Below are positions 34,165 through 42,232 of a DNA stretch of 64,000 nucleotides, piece after piece (the stretch's first letter is position 1; each line of letters opens with the position of its first letter). This DNA comes from a candidate division WOR-3 bacterium (GTDB lineage Bacteria; Hydrothermota; Tepidihabitantia; Tepidihabitantales; Tepidihabitantaceae): positions 23,227 through 87,226 of the forward strand of contig JANLFQ010000004.1 in NCBI GenBank assembly GCA_024653355.1, written 5' to 3'. The notes beneath the pieces are model-generated. The model searched no databases, was not told the origin of the DNA, and saw nothing but the letters and a program-made list of their open reading frames with translations. The position numbers and the translations under genes are program-made.

Positions 34165-34191
34165 TAGCCACGGCTAACAATGTTAGTTAAC
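34164..34191. promoter_or_regulatory. Candidate DtxR/MntR-type operator (two overlapping palindromes)
   Basis: TTAGCC-AC-GGCTAA (34164-34177) overlaps CTAACA-A-TGTTAG (34174-34186), followed by GTTAAC (34186-34191). Half-sites of the TTAGGTTAGCC kind are typical of DtxR-family operators. The position over the transcription start and ATG implies metal-dependent autorepression. Confidence 0.7.
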
Positions 34192-34590
34192 AATAACTCT
34201 TCTCGTTTCCGCTCCGCTTTAGGCGAAAGCCTGGAAGATTACCTCGAAGCCATCCTGCTGCTCGGTGCCCAAAAGCGGCCGGTTCGGGTAAAAGATATCG
34301 CTCATTTTTTAGGAGTTAGTCGCCCCTCCGTTGTCAATGCCCTGAACCAGTTAAAAAATAAAGGGCTGGTGCGGCACGAACACTATGGGGATGTTGAACT
34401 CACGATCCGCGGTCAGAACTATGCCACGACAATTTACCAGCGCCATCACCTTCTCGAACAGTTTTTACATCAGGTCCTTGGGGTCAGCGCCCGGATTGCC
34501 GCGCAGGACGCTTGTCGTTTAGAACACGCCCTCTCGCCCGAAACTGCCCGGCGTCTTTTAGGATTTGTCCGACGGATTGGAGTCAAATGA
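34180..34590 (+). CDS. DtxR/MntR-family metal-dependent repressor
   Basis: This 136-residue regulator has an N-terminal winged helix (SLEDYLEAILLLGAQKRPVRVKDIAHFLGVSRPSVVNALNQL in overlapping parts, residues 15-55) and a helical metal-binding and dimerisation domain (RHHLLEQFLHQVLGVS, ACRLEHALSPE) with His and Glu ligands. It lacks the SH3-like third domain of true DtxR, as in MntR-type proteins. Co-transcription with feoA and feoB argues that it senses Fe(II). Its own promoter is covered by palindromes. The stop overlaps the feoA ATG. The gene symbol is left open because Fe and Mn sensing cannot be told apart here. Confidence 0.87.
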   Translation: MLVNNNSSRFRSALGESLEDYLEAILLLGAQKRPVRVKDIAHFLGVSRPSVVNALNQLKNKGLVRHEHYGDVELTIRGQNYATTIYQRHHLLEQFLHQVLGVSARIAAQDACRLEHALSPETARRLLGFVRRIGVK

Positions 34591-35060
34591 AAAAACTGAG
34601 TGAACTTGCCGTGGGCGACTGGGGTGTTATCCAGGCGGTAGAAGGAAAACCGGCACTCCGGCGCCGGCTGGAAACAATGGGCTTTATTCCGGGGACCCGG
34701 GTCCGGGTTTCCCGTTGTGCACCGATGGGCGACCCCCGCGCCTATGAACTTTTGGGTTACTGTATCTCGCTCCGTCAGGAAGAGGCAGAAATGGTGATTG
34801 TAGAACCGATAAAAGTTTACCCATTAAGCGAAGCACCCCCGGGCAGATTTAAAATTGTTGGGATTTCCGGCGGCCGCGGCTTAGCCCAGAAACTTGCCAA
34901 CCTCGGGATTCTGCCTGATGTGGTTGTTGCCCGAAAAGACAACGGGCAAACCGGTCCCGTTACGGTTGAAATTCAGGGGCAGATGGTCCAGATCGGTCGA
35001 GGAATGGCGCGGCGCATAACAGTAATTGCCGAAACCGATGAAGTCCAAAAGACCGATTAA
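34587..35060 (+). CDS. feoA: Tandem FeoA-domain protein
   Basis: This 157-residue cytoplasmic protein has two SH3-like FeoA domains, at about 1-75 (LSELAVGDWGVIQAVEG, RRRLETMGFIPGTRVRV) and about 80-150 (LSEAPPGRFKIVGISGG, AQKLANLGILPDVVV). Usual FeoA is a single domain of about 75 residues, so this is a duplicated form. It supports Fe(II) uptake by FeoB. I start at ATG 34587, which overlaps the regulator's stop codon, because the longer frame reads through the regulator gene. Its 3' end overlaps feoB by 23 nt. Confidence 0.88.
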   Translation: MKKLSELAVGDWGVIQAVEGKPALRRRLETMGFIPGTRVRVSRCAPMGDPRAYELLGYCISLRQEEAEMVIVEPIKVYPLSEAPPGRFKIVGISGGRGLAQKLANLGILPDVVVARKDNGQTGPVTVEIQGQMVQIGRGMARRITVIAETDEVQKTD

Positions 35061-37062
35061 AGTCGCCATCGCCGGCAACCCGAACTCCGGCAAAAGTACC
35101 ATCTTCAACGCCCTCACCGGCGGCACGGTTGCGGTCGGCAACTGGCCCGGGGTCACGGTGGAAAAACACGAAGGTCGCTCAATCTATCAGGGCCACGAAG
35201 TCATTGTTGTTGACCTGCCGGGCACCTATGCCCTTGACGCCTGGACAATTGACGAACGCATCGCCCGCAACTTTCTCATCAACGAAAAACCGGATGGAGT
35301 GGTTGCGGTAGTTGATGCCGCCAACCTTGAACGCAACCTCTATCTTGTCATCCAGCTTCTGGAAATTGGCGCCCGGGTGGTTGTCGCCTTAAATATGATG
35401 GACATTGCCCGGGCAAAAGGAATTGAGATTGACATCAATCGCCTTGCTCAACTGCTGGGCGTCCAGATTGTACCGCTTGTCGCTGCCCGGCTTGAAGGAA
35501 TCGAACAGTTGCGGGCGGTGATTCATAACCTTGGCCGGGAAGAAAAGCCCACAAAACCTTTGCGTATTGATTACGGCGAAGAAATCGAGCGTGATATCGC
35601 CCGGATAATGAGTGCCCTACCCGCAAACCTGCCGGAGAACGAGCGCCGCTGGCAGGCGCTGAAACTTTTGGAAACCGGCGCCGCGGCAACATCTCCCTCT
35701 CCTCAGGATCGTGCTACTTTTGAACAAGCGACCACCGTTGCCGCTGCCGCCCGCGCCGCTTTGAGCCAGCGCCATCGGCACGACGCCCAGAGCGCCATCA
35801 TTGAACGGCGCTACGGCTTCATCCGGGGGGTATTGAAAGAGTGCGTTCGGCAAACACCAAAAATCCAACGCTCGCTGGACCTGTCAGAAGTCATCGACTC
35901 CATCGTGCTCAACCGCGTTTTGGGCATCCCGCTCTTCTTTTTGATGATGGCGTTAACCTTCTTTGTGGTCTTTGCTCTTGGGACACCTTTAAGCCAGCTC
36001 CTTGACAAACTATTTAACCTGCTTGCCCGGGGCGTAGCAACCTTGCTGACCAACCTCACCGCACCCGAATGGTTTACATCCCTGATTGCCGACGGACTCA
36101 TCATCAGCATTGGCACGGTTCTGAAATTTATTCCGAACATAATCATCCTTTACATTATCCTTGCGCTGCTCGAAGACTCCGGTTATATGGCTCGGGCGGC
36201 ATTTCTTGTGGACAAATTTATGCACGCAATGGGATTGCATGGCAAATCGTTCATTCCCCTTCTTTTGGGCTTTGGCTGCAATGTGCCGGCGGTTCTTTCC
36301 GCCCGGACGCTCGAAGCGCGCAAAGACCGCATCCTCACCGTTTTGACCATTCCCCTCATCTCCTGCTCTGCCCGACTGCCAATCTACATCCTGTTCGCCG
36401 GTGTTTTCTTCAACCGCCTCCGATTCCTTGTCGTGTTTTCCCTTTACCTATTAGGCGTACTCATCGCCGTTGCCACCGCCCGGCTCCTTCGCCACATCCT
36501 CTTCCGTCACGAAGAAGCACCCTTAATTATGGAACTCCCTCCCTACCACACGCCCACCTGGCGCACCGTTTTCCATCCTGCCTGGATGCGCACCGCGCTG
36601 TTCATCCGGCGCGCCGGGTATGTTATTGCGCCCGCAGTGATAGTCGTCTGGCTCCTTGGCAGACTGCCCTGGGGAGTTCCCAACGCTTCTGCCCAGAGTT
36701 TCCTCGGCAAGATTGGCAACCTTATCGCCCCGCTCTTGAAACCGGCCGGCTTCGGCTACTGGTGGTCCGCAGTAGCGCTCCTTGCCGGCATCGTGGCAAA
36801 AGAAATCGTTGTCAGCACCCTGGCAACCATCCACGCCAGCAACCCTCAAGGGTTAACCGGTGTCCTGCAGGCTAACTTCACCCCCCTTTCCGCCTATGCC
36901 TTCATGGCTTTTTCCCTGCTCTACTTTCCCTGCGTTGCAACCTTTGCCGCAATTCGCCGTGAACTTGGCTGGCAACTTGCAATCTTTACCGCACTCTACA
37001 CCCTCCTCATATCTTGGGTAACCGCTACCGCCATTTACCAGATAGGCAGGCTGTTCATATGA
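35038..37062 (+). CDS. feoB: Ferrous iron transporter FeoB
   Basis: This 674-residue inner-membrane Fe(II) transporter has an N-terminal GTPase domain with G1 GNPNSGKST (about residues 11-19), G2 in NWPGVTVEK, G3 DLPGTYAL and G4 NMMD. A helical spacer domain follows, then about 10 membrane helices with the Gate motifs (LLGFGCNVPAVLSAR and ISCSARLPIYILF, with the conserved cysteines). Length is standard. Two in-frame ATGs 12 nt apart are possible; 35038 is favoured because the family starts close to the G1 loop. It overlaps feoA and the following M23 gene by short coupled overlaps. Confidence 0.95.
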   Translation: MKSKRPIKVAIAGNPNSGKSTIFNALTGGTVAVGNWPGVTVEKHEGRSIYQGHEVIVVDLPGTYALDAWTIDERIARNFLINEKPDGVVAVVDAANLERNLYLVIQLLEIGARVVVALNMMDIARAKGIEIDINRLAQLLGVQIVPLVAARLEGIEQLRAVIHNLGREEKPTKPLRIDYGEEIERDIARIMSALPANLPENERRWQALKLLETGAAATSPSPQDRATFEQATTVAAAARAALSQRHRHDAQSAIIERRYGFIRGVLKECVRQTPKIQRSLDLSEVIDSIVLNRVLGIPLFFLMMALTFFVVFALGTPLSQLLDKLFNLLARGVATLLTNLTAPEWFTSLIADGLIISIGTVLKFIPNIIILYIILALLEDSGYMARAAFLVDKFMHAMGLHGKSFIPLLLGFGCNVPAVLSARTLEARKDRILTVLTIPLISCSARLPIYILFAGVFFNRLRFLVVFSLYLLGVLIAVATARLLRHILFRHEEAPLIMELPPYHTPTWRTVFHPAWMRTALFIRRAGYVIAPAVIVVWLLGRLPWGVPNASAQSFLGKIGNLIAPLLKPAGFGYWWSAVALLAGIVAKEIVVSTLATIHASNPQGLTGVLQANFTPLSAYAFMAFSLLYFPCVATFAAIRRELGWQLAIFTALYTLLISWVTATAIYQIGRLFI

Positions 37063-38360
37063 TTCCGCCACCGCCAAAACCAGCCCCGGGTCAAAACACA
37101 AAAACCCTTCCTTACTGGTTACTTATTATACCTGCCCTCATCGCCACCCTGCTTGCCCTCCTTCTGTTCCGGCATAAACCTTCAACGCCCAGAGTCTGCG
37201 GTCCGGAAATACCCAGTCCGGACTCAACCTACTACGCCGGTGCCATCCTGAGCGAAAACGAACCCCTTACCCATCTCCTGCGTCGTTTCTGCCTGCCCGA
37301 GACAACCATCAACGCCATCTACGCCGCACTACAGCGCACCGACTTCGACTTTCGCAAAATGAAACCCGGTGACTCTGTTTCTTTCTACTACCACGGCTTG
37401 AACCTCGCGCGCATCGACTACCACCCGAACTTAATTACAACTTACGAAGTATCTTTCGATTCGGTGCACGGTTTTATTGCCCAGAAAATAATCAAACCGG
37501 TTGACACCGTTAAGTATGTCATCGTCGGCACCATTGAAAACTCCCTCTGGAACTCTTTACTGAAAATGGGCGGTACCCCGCAACTTGTTGTCAACTTTGC
37601 CGAAATCCTGCGCTACGATATCGACTTCTTTACCGAATGCAACAACGGCGACACCTTCGAACTCCTTGTTGACCAGTTGAATGTTGAGGGTAAAACCTAC
37701 ACCTATGGCCGAATCTACGCCGTACACTACAAAAGCAAAACCGAAAATGTTTACGGTTTCTACTTCCAGGACCCATCAGGCCGGTGGGACTACTACAACG
37801 AAAAGGGCCAATCTTTGCGCAAGACCGTACTCCGTTCTCCGCTCTCCTTTGCCAAAGTGTCATCCTACTTCGGAATGCGGTTCCATCCCATTTTGCGCAT
37901 TTATCGGCCCCATCAAGGTGTTGACTATGTTGCGCCGCGTGGCACACCGGTCAGCGCCATTGCGGACGGCACTGTTACTATGGCGCGCTGGTGTGGTGGT
38001 TATGGCAACCTGGTGGAAATCAAACATTCGGGCGGGTTAGTTTCACGCTATGGCCATCTATCCAGTTACGGTCCGGGTATAAAAGAAGGCAGATTTGTCC
38101 GCCAGGGCGCAACTGTAGGTTATGTCGGAGCAACCGGTCTTGCAACCGGTCCTCATCTCCATTTTGAAATTCGCCAGGGTGGCAAACCGGTCAACCCGTT
38201 AAAGGTCATTCCACCCCGGGCAGAGCCGGTTGCAAAAAAATACCAAGAACTATTTAACGAAACTAGAGATTATTACCTATCTCTAATAAATAAGGCTAAG
38301 AATTTAAACCATCAAGAACGGGATAATACTACTTATATACCAATATCTATTTCTAAATAG
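37059..38360 (+). CDS. M23-family peptidoglycan endopeptidase
   Basis: This 433-residue, membrane-anchored zinc peptidase cuts peptidoglycan cross-links. It has a proline-rich cytoplasmic start, one membrane helix (about residues 18-40), an OapA/LysM-like region with LLRRFCLPETTINAIYAAL, and the M23 domain near residues 270-385. The zinc ligands are in FGMRFHPILRIYRPHQGVDY and GPHLHFEI. Length resembles MepM/YebA-type enzymes. ATG 37059 overlaps the feoB stop, so the enzyme is in the iron operon by position, without a known link. The 3' end overlaps the convergent TonB receptor gene by 28 nt, and its last 40 residues are AT-rich. Confidence 0.88.
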   Translation: MIPPPPKPAPGQNTKTLPYWLLIIPALIATLLALLLFRHKPSTPRVCGPEIPSPDSTYYAGAILSENEPLTHLLRRFCLPETTINAIYAALQRTDFDFRKMKPGDSVSFYYHGLNLARIDYHPNLITTYEVSFDSVHGFIAQKIIKPVDTVKYVIVGTIENSLWNSLLKMGGTPQLVVNFAEILRYDIDFFTECNNGDTFELLVDQLNVEGKTYTYGRIYAVHYKSKTENVYGFYFQDPSGRWDYYNEKGQSLRKTVLRSPLSFAKVSSYFGMRFHPILRIYRPHQGVDYVAPRGTPVSAIADGTVTMARWCGGYGNLVEIKHSGGLVSRYGHLSSYGPGIKEGRFVRQGATVGYVGATGLATGPHLHFEIRQGGKPVNPLKVIPPRAEPVAKKYQELFNETRDYYLSLINKAKNLNHQERDNTTYIPISISK

Positions 38361-40441
38361 ATACTCCTGCCCGGTAGTGGGTAATCTTTCAACTCCTGGT
38401 ACTGCTGGCTAAAAACATTTCTGCAACCCACTGCCAGCAAACATTGCCACTTGTTGTTTGTGTAAATTGCACGAACCGGGTCAACATCAACCTCGGCGTC
38501 AAAAACAGCAAAACCGGCAAGCGAGTCACTGTTGTTTGCATCGGTGTAACGTTTAGACTTCGAACTGCCACTTAAGCTCAACTTGGCTACAGACACCTCG
38601 CCATTTACCAGATATGCCACCCATACCCCACCATTTACTGAAAGTCTGGGTCGATAGGGCAACTCCTTTCCTCCGCTTGTACAGACCTGATATGTTGCTC
38701 TCAGATTGAAGCCAAACCACCGAAAGTTAAAACTCGCATCCGTCTCAGCACCTTTGACCGATGCTGATGCGATATTTACCGGCTGATATTTGAAACTGGT
38801 GTCCGGCATCCATTGAATCAAATTGGTAAATCGCGTTTCGTACACCCCGAAGCGCACCCGTCCTTTACCTGTTATCTCAAACCCTAAACCACCGTCAATC
38901 CCGGTACCAAACTCGGGCGCCAGACCTGCATTACCTGCGGTCCAGCCATCATCGGGCCACCACAACTCGTTAAAAGTTGGCGCACGGAAAGAGCGGTTTG
39001 CCCCGAGGTACAAACTTATCGGATGAAATCGGGTTAGGATTAACGAAACCTTCGGACTCACCGTACCATAACTCCGGCTCACATCCTCGCCCCCGGTTAA
39101 CTGTCCTTTACTTATTAAAAGGTCGTAGCGCAACGCCGGATTCAGTTCCAATCCGCCACCCGAAATTCCGGCTTCAAGGTAGAAAGCGGTTGTTGTCCGA
39201 TTTGGTGTTCCCACCCTTGTGCTCTTTCCCTGCTCAAAAACATACTCAACACCAAGGTTACCCGTTAACCATTTGACCGGTGCCAACCACTGATTGACAT
39301 TAACCCCGGTTTGGTGAATCTGGTGGGTATCATTAGCGGTAAAGTAACCCGACGGGTTAAAGTAGTTCTGCCAGTTACGCTGATGAGAAAAACGGCAACT
39401 GAGCCGGGCGTTATCCGTTTCCTGCAGGTCATACCCGACAATCGTCATCAACCTTGAATCCCTGAGCCGCGCACTGTCCGAAGGAAATGAGACTGGACCA
39501 GGTGAACCTCGCTCTGCCTTACCCAGCAACCCGGAAAGCGAAAAAAAGTGGCGGTTCCAGAACCGTGTTTGGGTTTTAACCAGCAAATCACCCCGGCTGA
39601 TGTCACAGTTCAAACGGGTGCGCACGGAATCAAGATTGTCCCGGTATCGCCACCGATTATCTGCCTGCAAAAATCCGCCCGCAAAGAGAAAATCAACCAT
39701 CCCTGGCAGAGAAACTACAACATTACCATTACGCCGACCCAGCGAACCCAGTCCCAGCCCCGCTCTTACGCGGCGCGTTTTCGGCTCCGGGGTTTTGATG
39801 TTCACCACCCCGCCAATTGGATTCGCTCCGTACAGAGCCGAAGCCCCGCCTTGCATCACCTCAACCTCCTGCGCAACTACCTGGGAAATCAAACTGATAT
39901 CAGCAAGGTTGTTAAGACTTGAGTTCAACTTTACCCCATCGAGCATCACCACGGTCTGTTCACCACTTGCCCCGCGTAACATCACCGTTGTCAGATTACC
40001 GTAGTCGTTCACCTGTACTCCGGGTGCAACGCTGATTATTCCGCCCGCATCGTTAAACCCCTTACTCCTTGTTGGCTCATTTAAAATCACCGATACCGGC
40101 TGAGCAACCGCACCCCGAACTCCAACCCGGGATGAAGTACTCGTCACCCCGGCAATCGGAATCGCCCTGGGTAAAAGGTAAAACACCGCCGCTTTATCAC
40201 GGCTGATATCCTTCCACACCCTCGTTTCGTACCCCACCCTCGATATCACGACGGTAAATTTATCATCCTGCTCACCGATGCCAATCTGAAAAATCCCCAG
40301 TGAATCGGTAAGCACCTTTAACCCTGGGGGAGAAACCTCAACTTCGGCAAACGGCACCGGTGCTCGGGTTGTTGCGTCGCATACCTGTCCTTGGAACACC
40401 CCGGACGGGGTGAGAAAAGAAACTAATAACAGCAGAACCAT
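38333..40441 (-). CDS. TonB-dependent outer-membrane receptor, probable cobalamin transporter (BtuB-like)
   Basis: This 702-residue protein has a short signal peptide, a carboxypeptidase-regulatory-like N-terminal domain (about 15-95, GVFQGQVCDATTRAPVPFAEV), a plug (about 100-215, with LRGASGEQTVVMLDGVKLN and GGASALYGANPIGGVVNI), and a 22-strand-type barrel ending in YLEIDIGI. The cobalamin riboswitch directly upstream is strong evidence that the substrate is a corrinoid. A GGAAAGGAG site lies 6 nt before the ATG. No btuFCD genes are adjacent. The symbol btuB is withheld because the barrel is not diagnostic by eye. Confidence 0.85.
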   Translation of the reverse strand: MVLLLLVSFLTPSGVFQGQVCDATTRAPVPFAEVEVSPPGLKVLTDSLGIFQIGIGEQDDKFTVVISRVGYETRVWKDISRDKAAVFYLLPRAIPIAGVTSTSSRVGVRGAVAQPVSVILNEPTRSKGFNDAGGIISVAPGVQVNDYGNLTTVMLRGASGEQTVVMLDGVKLNSSLNNLADISLISQVVAQEVEVMQGGASALYGANPIGGVVNIKTPEPKTRRVRAGLGLGSLGRRNGNVVVSLPGMVDFLFAGGFLQADNRWRYRDNLDSVRTRLNCDISRGDLLVKTQTRFWNRHFFSLSGLLGKAERGSPGPVSFPSDSARLRDSRLMTIVGYDLQETDNARLSCRFSHQRNWQNYFNPSGYFTANDTHQIHQTGVNVNQWLAPVKWLTGNLGVEYVFEQGKSTRVGTPNRTTTAFYLEAGISGGGLELNPALRYDLLISKGQLTGGEDVSRSYGTVSPKVSLILTRFHPISLYLGANRSFRAPTFNELWWPDDGWTAGNAGLAPEFGTGIDGGLGFEITGKGRVRFGVYETRFTNLIQWMPDTSFKYQPVNIASASVKGAETDASFNFRWFGFNLRATYQVCTSGGKELPYRPRLSVNGGVWVAYLVNGEVSVAKLSLSGSSKSKRYTDANNSDSLAGFAVFDAEVDVDPVRAIYTNNKWQCLLAVGCRNVFSQQYQELKDYPLPGRSIYLEIDIGI

Positions 40442-40479
40442 TGCGGCACTCCTTTCCGTGCAAAGAGTTTACCGACCTT

Positions 40480-40668
40480 GACAGCGACCAGGTCTCCTGA
40501 CTTGCGGCACCGTCCATCGCCTTCCCGGCATTGCCAGTGGCGTTGATGGACAAAACACGCCGCTCACAGTGGGCGCGACCGTCGCCGATTTACACGGCGT
40601 TCCCTGTGTCCCTGGTTACTCACCAGAAACAACCGGCTTGCGACTTACGCTTCCGGTCTGCCGCTGTC
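40480..40668 (-). ncRNA. Cobalamin riboswitch
   Basis: The minus strand carries the B12 aptamer. P1 is closed by GACAGCG (40668-40662) and CGCTGTC (40486-40480). Between them are GGGAACGC, the core GCCACTG, GCCGGGAAGGC and the end motif GCAAGTCAGGAGACCTG. The aptamer ends 38 nt before the receptor ATG, so control is probably translational, by hiding the ribosome site when adenosyl- or other cobalamin is bound. Confidence 0.93.
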
Positions 40669-40676
40669 CCTTTGAT

Positions 40677-40704
40677 AAATTACCGCCCCGCTCTTTTGAG
40701 TCAA
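40677..40704 (-). promoter_or_regulatory. Promoter of the riboswitch-receptor transcript
   Basis: On the minus strand TTGACT (40704-40699), 16 nt, TAATTT (40682-40677). Transcription would start near 40670, the first base of the riboswitch, which supports the call despite the weak -10 box. Confidence 0.55.
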
Positions 40705-40715
40705 GAAAAACCAAT

Positions 40716-40743
40716 TTGACTTAGCAACTCCCCCGGCTAACAT
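40716..40743 (+). promoter_or_regulatory. Promoter of the small gene and rimI
   Basis: TTGACT at 40716-40721, 16 nt, TAACAT at 40738-40743. It is divergent from the riboswitch promoter. Confidence 0.5.
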
Positions 40744-40769
40744 ATCAAAGTGTTTAAATCAGGCGGAGA

Positions 40770-41033
40770 ATGAAAAAATTGTTTTGTCTTTTGGTTATCA
40801 CCCTTCTTGCCAGCCCCATCCAGGCACGATGGATTTTTCTTACCGGTAACCAGAAAGAGAAGTCACCCCGTTTTGAGGTATTGAGTTCCTCACATCAAAG
40901 GACGGTTGTTGAATTCAACCTTACCGGCTTATATGTCAATGACACAACCGTCCAGCACATCCAACCGGTTGCCGATGCCCAGGTCTGTGTCATCCCCTTA
41001 CAGGACATCGTAAAGACGGTTATTACCCACTGA
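40770..41033 (+). CDS. Small exported protein resembling a truncated C25-peptidase propeptide
   Basis: This 87-residue product has a clear signal peptide (MKKLFCLLVITLLASPIQA). The next 40 residues (FEVLSSSHQRTVVEFNLTGL) look like the first strands of gingipain-type propeptides. After that the similarity stops and the protein ends with PLQDIVKTVITH. It may be the remnant of a lost peptidase gene that still has a promoter, or a free-standing propeptide-like inhibitor; neither can be shown here. A GGCGGAG site precedes the ATG. rimI follows after 11 nt. Confidence 0.5.
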   Translation: MKKLFCLLVITLLASPIQARWIFLTGNQKEKSPRFEVLSSSHQRTVVEFNLTGLYVNDTTVQHIQPVADAQVCVIPLQDIVKTVITH

Positions 41034-41044
41034 ACAGCGCGCCT

Positions 41045-41503
41045 ATGGACCGGCAAGACAAAAAAGAGCCCATCCTGATCCGGCAGATGACCGAAGCGGA
41101 CCTTGACCAGGTGATGGCGATTGAAACCCGGACCTTTCCCAACCCCTGGCGCCGTTCCTTCTTCGCCTCAGACATATTTCGACCGGATGCGCTCTGTATT
41201 GTCGCCGAAGCCGGCACTGGCGTTGTCGGCTACCTCATCGCCTGGGGCCGCCAAGAGCTCCACATCGCCAACATCGCGGTTGCTGCTGCTTTCCGGCGCC
41301 AAAAAATCGGCACCCGTCTGATGGAAACCGCACTTCAATACGCCCGGCATCAAGGTGCCGACTCGGTCTACCTTGAGGTCCGTATCTCCAACACCGGCGC
41401 CCAGCAGTTCTACCGCCGATTTGGCTTTGTCCCAACCTACATCCGCCGGGGCTACTACGAAAACGGCGAAGACGCCATCGTTATGGAACTTGAAGTTGGG
41501 TAA
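41045..41503 (+). CDS. rimI: Ribosomal-protein-alanine N-acetyltransferase
   Basis: This 152-residue GNAT enzyme acetylates N-terminal alanine of a ribosomal protein using acetyl-CoA. It has the start motif IRQMTEADLDQVMAIE, the FPNPWRRSFF loop characteristic of RimI, the acetyl-CoA loop RRQKIGTRLM (about residues 81-90), and the YLEVRISNTGAQQFYRRFGF C-terminal signature. Length is normal. There is no ribosome site of note. It is 11 nt downstream of the small exported-protein gene, an unusual partner, as tsaB/tsaD neighbours are more common. Function is assigned by family; the substrate is inferred. Confidence 0.87.
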   Translation: MDRQDKKEPILIRQMTEADLDQVMAIETRTFPNPWRRSFFASDIFRPDALCIVAEAGTGVVGYLIAWGRQELHIANIAVAAAFRRQKIGTRLMETALQYARHQGADSVYLEVRISNTGAQQFYRRFGFVPTYIRRGYYENGEDAIVMELEVG

Positions 41504-41524
41504 AGAAAAAACCGGGTTGCTTAA

Positions 41525-42043
41525 CTACTGGTAGCGGTCAAAACAGACAATCTCGGCAAGCGGCTTTCGCTCCTGGGGCTTGGGCTCCTGTGCCGGATAA
41601 CCCAATGGTGTCAGCGCCACCGGCTTCACCCCATCGGGAATTCCCAGCACCTTACGCACCTCCTCTTCCTTAAATGCGCCAATCCAGCAGGTGCCTAAAC
41701 CTTCCGCCGTTGCCGCGAGGATGATATGCTCCAGCGCGATGGCGACATCAACCACCGCCGCTGACCAGTAACCACCCATCTTTTTCCACGCCAGCTCCTC
41801 AATGGCGCAGCCGCAGATGACCACCGGTGCCTGAGCGATGAACGCCTGATTCCGGCACGCCGGCACCAGCGCCTGACGCACCGCTGCGTCCTTCACCACG
41901 ATAAACTTCCAGGGCTGATAGTTCTTTGCTGATGGTGCCCTTCTTCCTGCCTCAAGGATGCGGTTCAAAACCTCATCCGGCACCGGGTCGCTCTTGTACG
42001 CCCGCACGCTAAAACGCCGATTCACCACCTCATAAAATTCCAT
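41525..42043 (-). CDS. Nitroreductase-family FMN protein
   Basis: This 172-residue flavoprotein belongs to the short nitroreductase group. FMN-binding residues are in RRFSVRAYKSDPV (about 8-20) and RRAPSAKNYQPWKFIVVKD (about 34-52). Central GLGTCWIGAF and C-terminal LTPLGYP are conserved. Such enzymes reduce nitro, quinone or flavin substrates with NAD(P)H; the real substrate is open. A GGGGGT ribosome site precedes ATG 42043. It lies 20 nt downstream of the tRNA-Arg gene on the same strand and may be transcribed with it. Confidence 0.87.
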   Translation of the reverse strand: MEFYEVVNRRFSVRAYKSDPVPDEVLNRILEAGRRAPSAKNYQPWKFIVVKDAAVRQALVPACRNQAFIAQAPVVICGCAIEELAWKKMGGYWSAAVVDVAIALEHIILAATAEGLGTCWIGAFKEEEVRKVLGIPDGVKPVALTPLGYPAQEPKPQERKPLAEIVCFDRYQ

Positions 42044-42063
42044 CTTACCCCCTTTAAAAAACC

Positions 42064-42137
42064 AGCGCCCGACGCGATTCGAACGCGTGGCCTGCAGATC
42101 CGGAGTCTGCCGCTCTATCCATCTGAGCTACGGGCGC
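42064..42137 (-). tRNA. tRNA-Arg (CCG anticodon)
   Basis: A full cloverleaf is visible on the minus strand. The acceptor stem is GCGCCCG/CGGGCGC, the D-arm GCTCAGATGGATAGAGC, and the anticodon stem GCAGA/TCTGC holds loop CTCCGGA (anticodon CCG, reading CGG). The T-arm is ACGCG-TTCGAAT-CGCGT. CCA is not encoded. Confidence 0.95.
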
Positions 42138-42146
42138 AACCGAGTT

Positions 42147-42174
42147 AATTTAACCCGGTCCGCAACAAAGTCAA
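42147..42174 (-). promoter_or_regulatory. tRNA-Arg promoter
   Basis: On the minus strand TTGACT (42174-42169), 16 nt, TAAATT (42152-42147), 9 nt before the tRNA 5' end. Confidence 0.6.
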
Positions 42175-42197
42175 GTTTTAACCCTTGCACTCCAGAA

Positions 42198-42226
42198 TTG
42201 CCTTGCCCTTAAACACCGGCTAATAT
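42198..42226 (+). promoter_or_regulatory. Promoter of the DUF554 gene
   Basis: TTGCCT at 42198-42203, 17 nt, TAATAT at 42221-42226, and a GTG start 6 nt later, again suggesting a leaderless mRNA. Confidence 0.5.
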
Positions 42227-42232
42227 TAACCA

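Noticed and set aside
40338-40553. Small minus-strand gene overlapping the riboswitch
   Set aside because: The frame is part of the conserved aptamer sequence and out of frame with the receptor gene.
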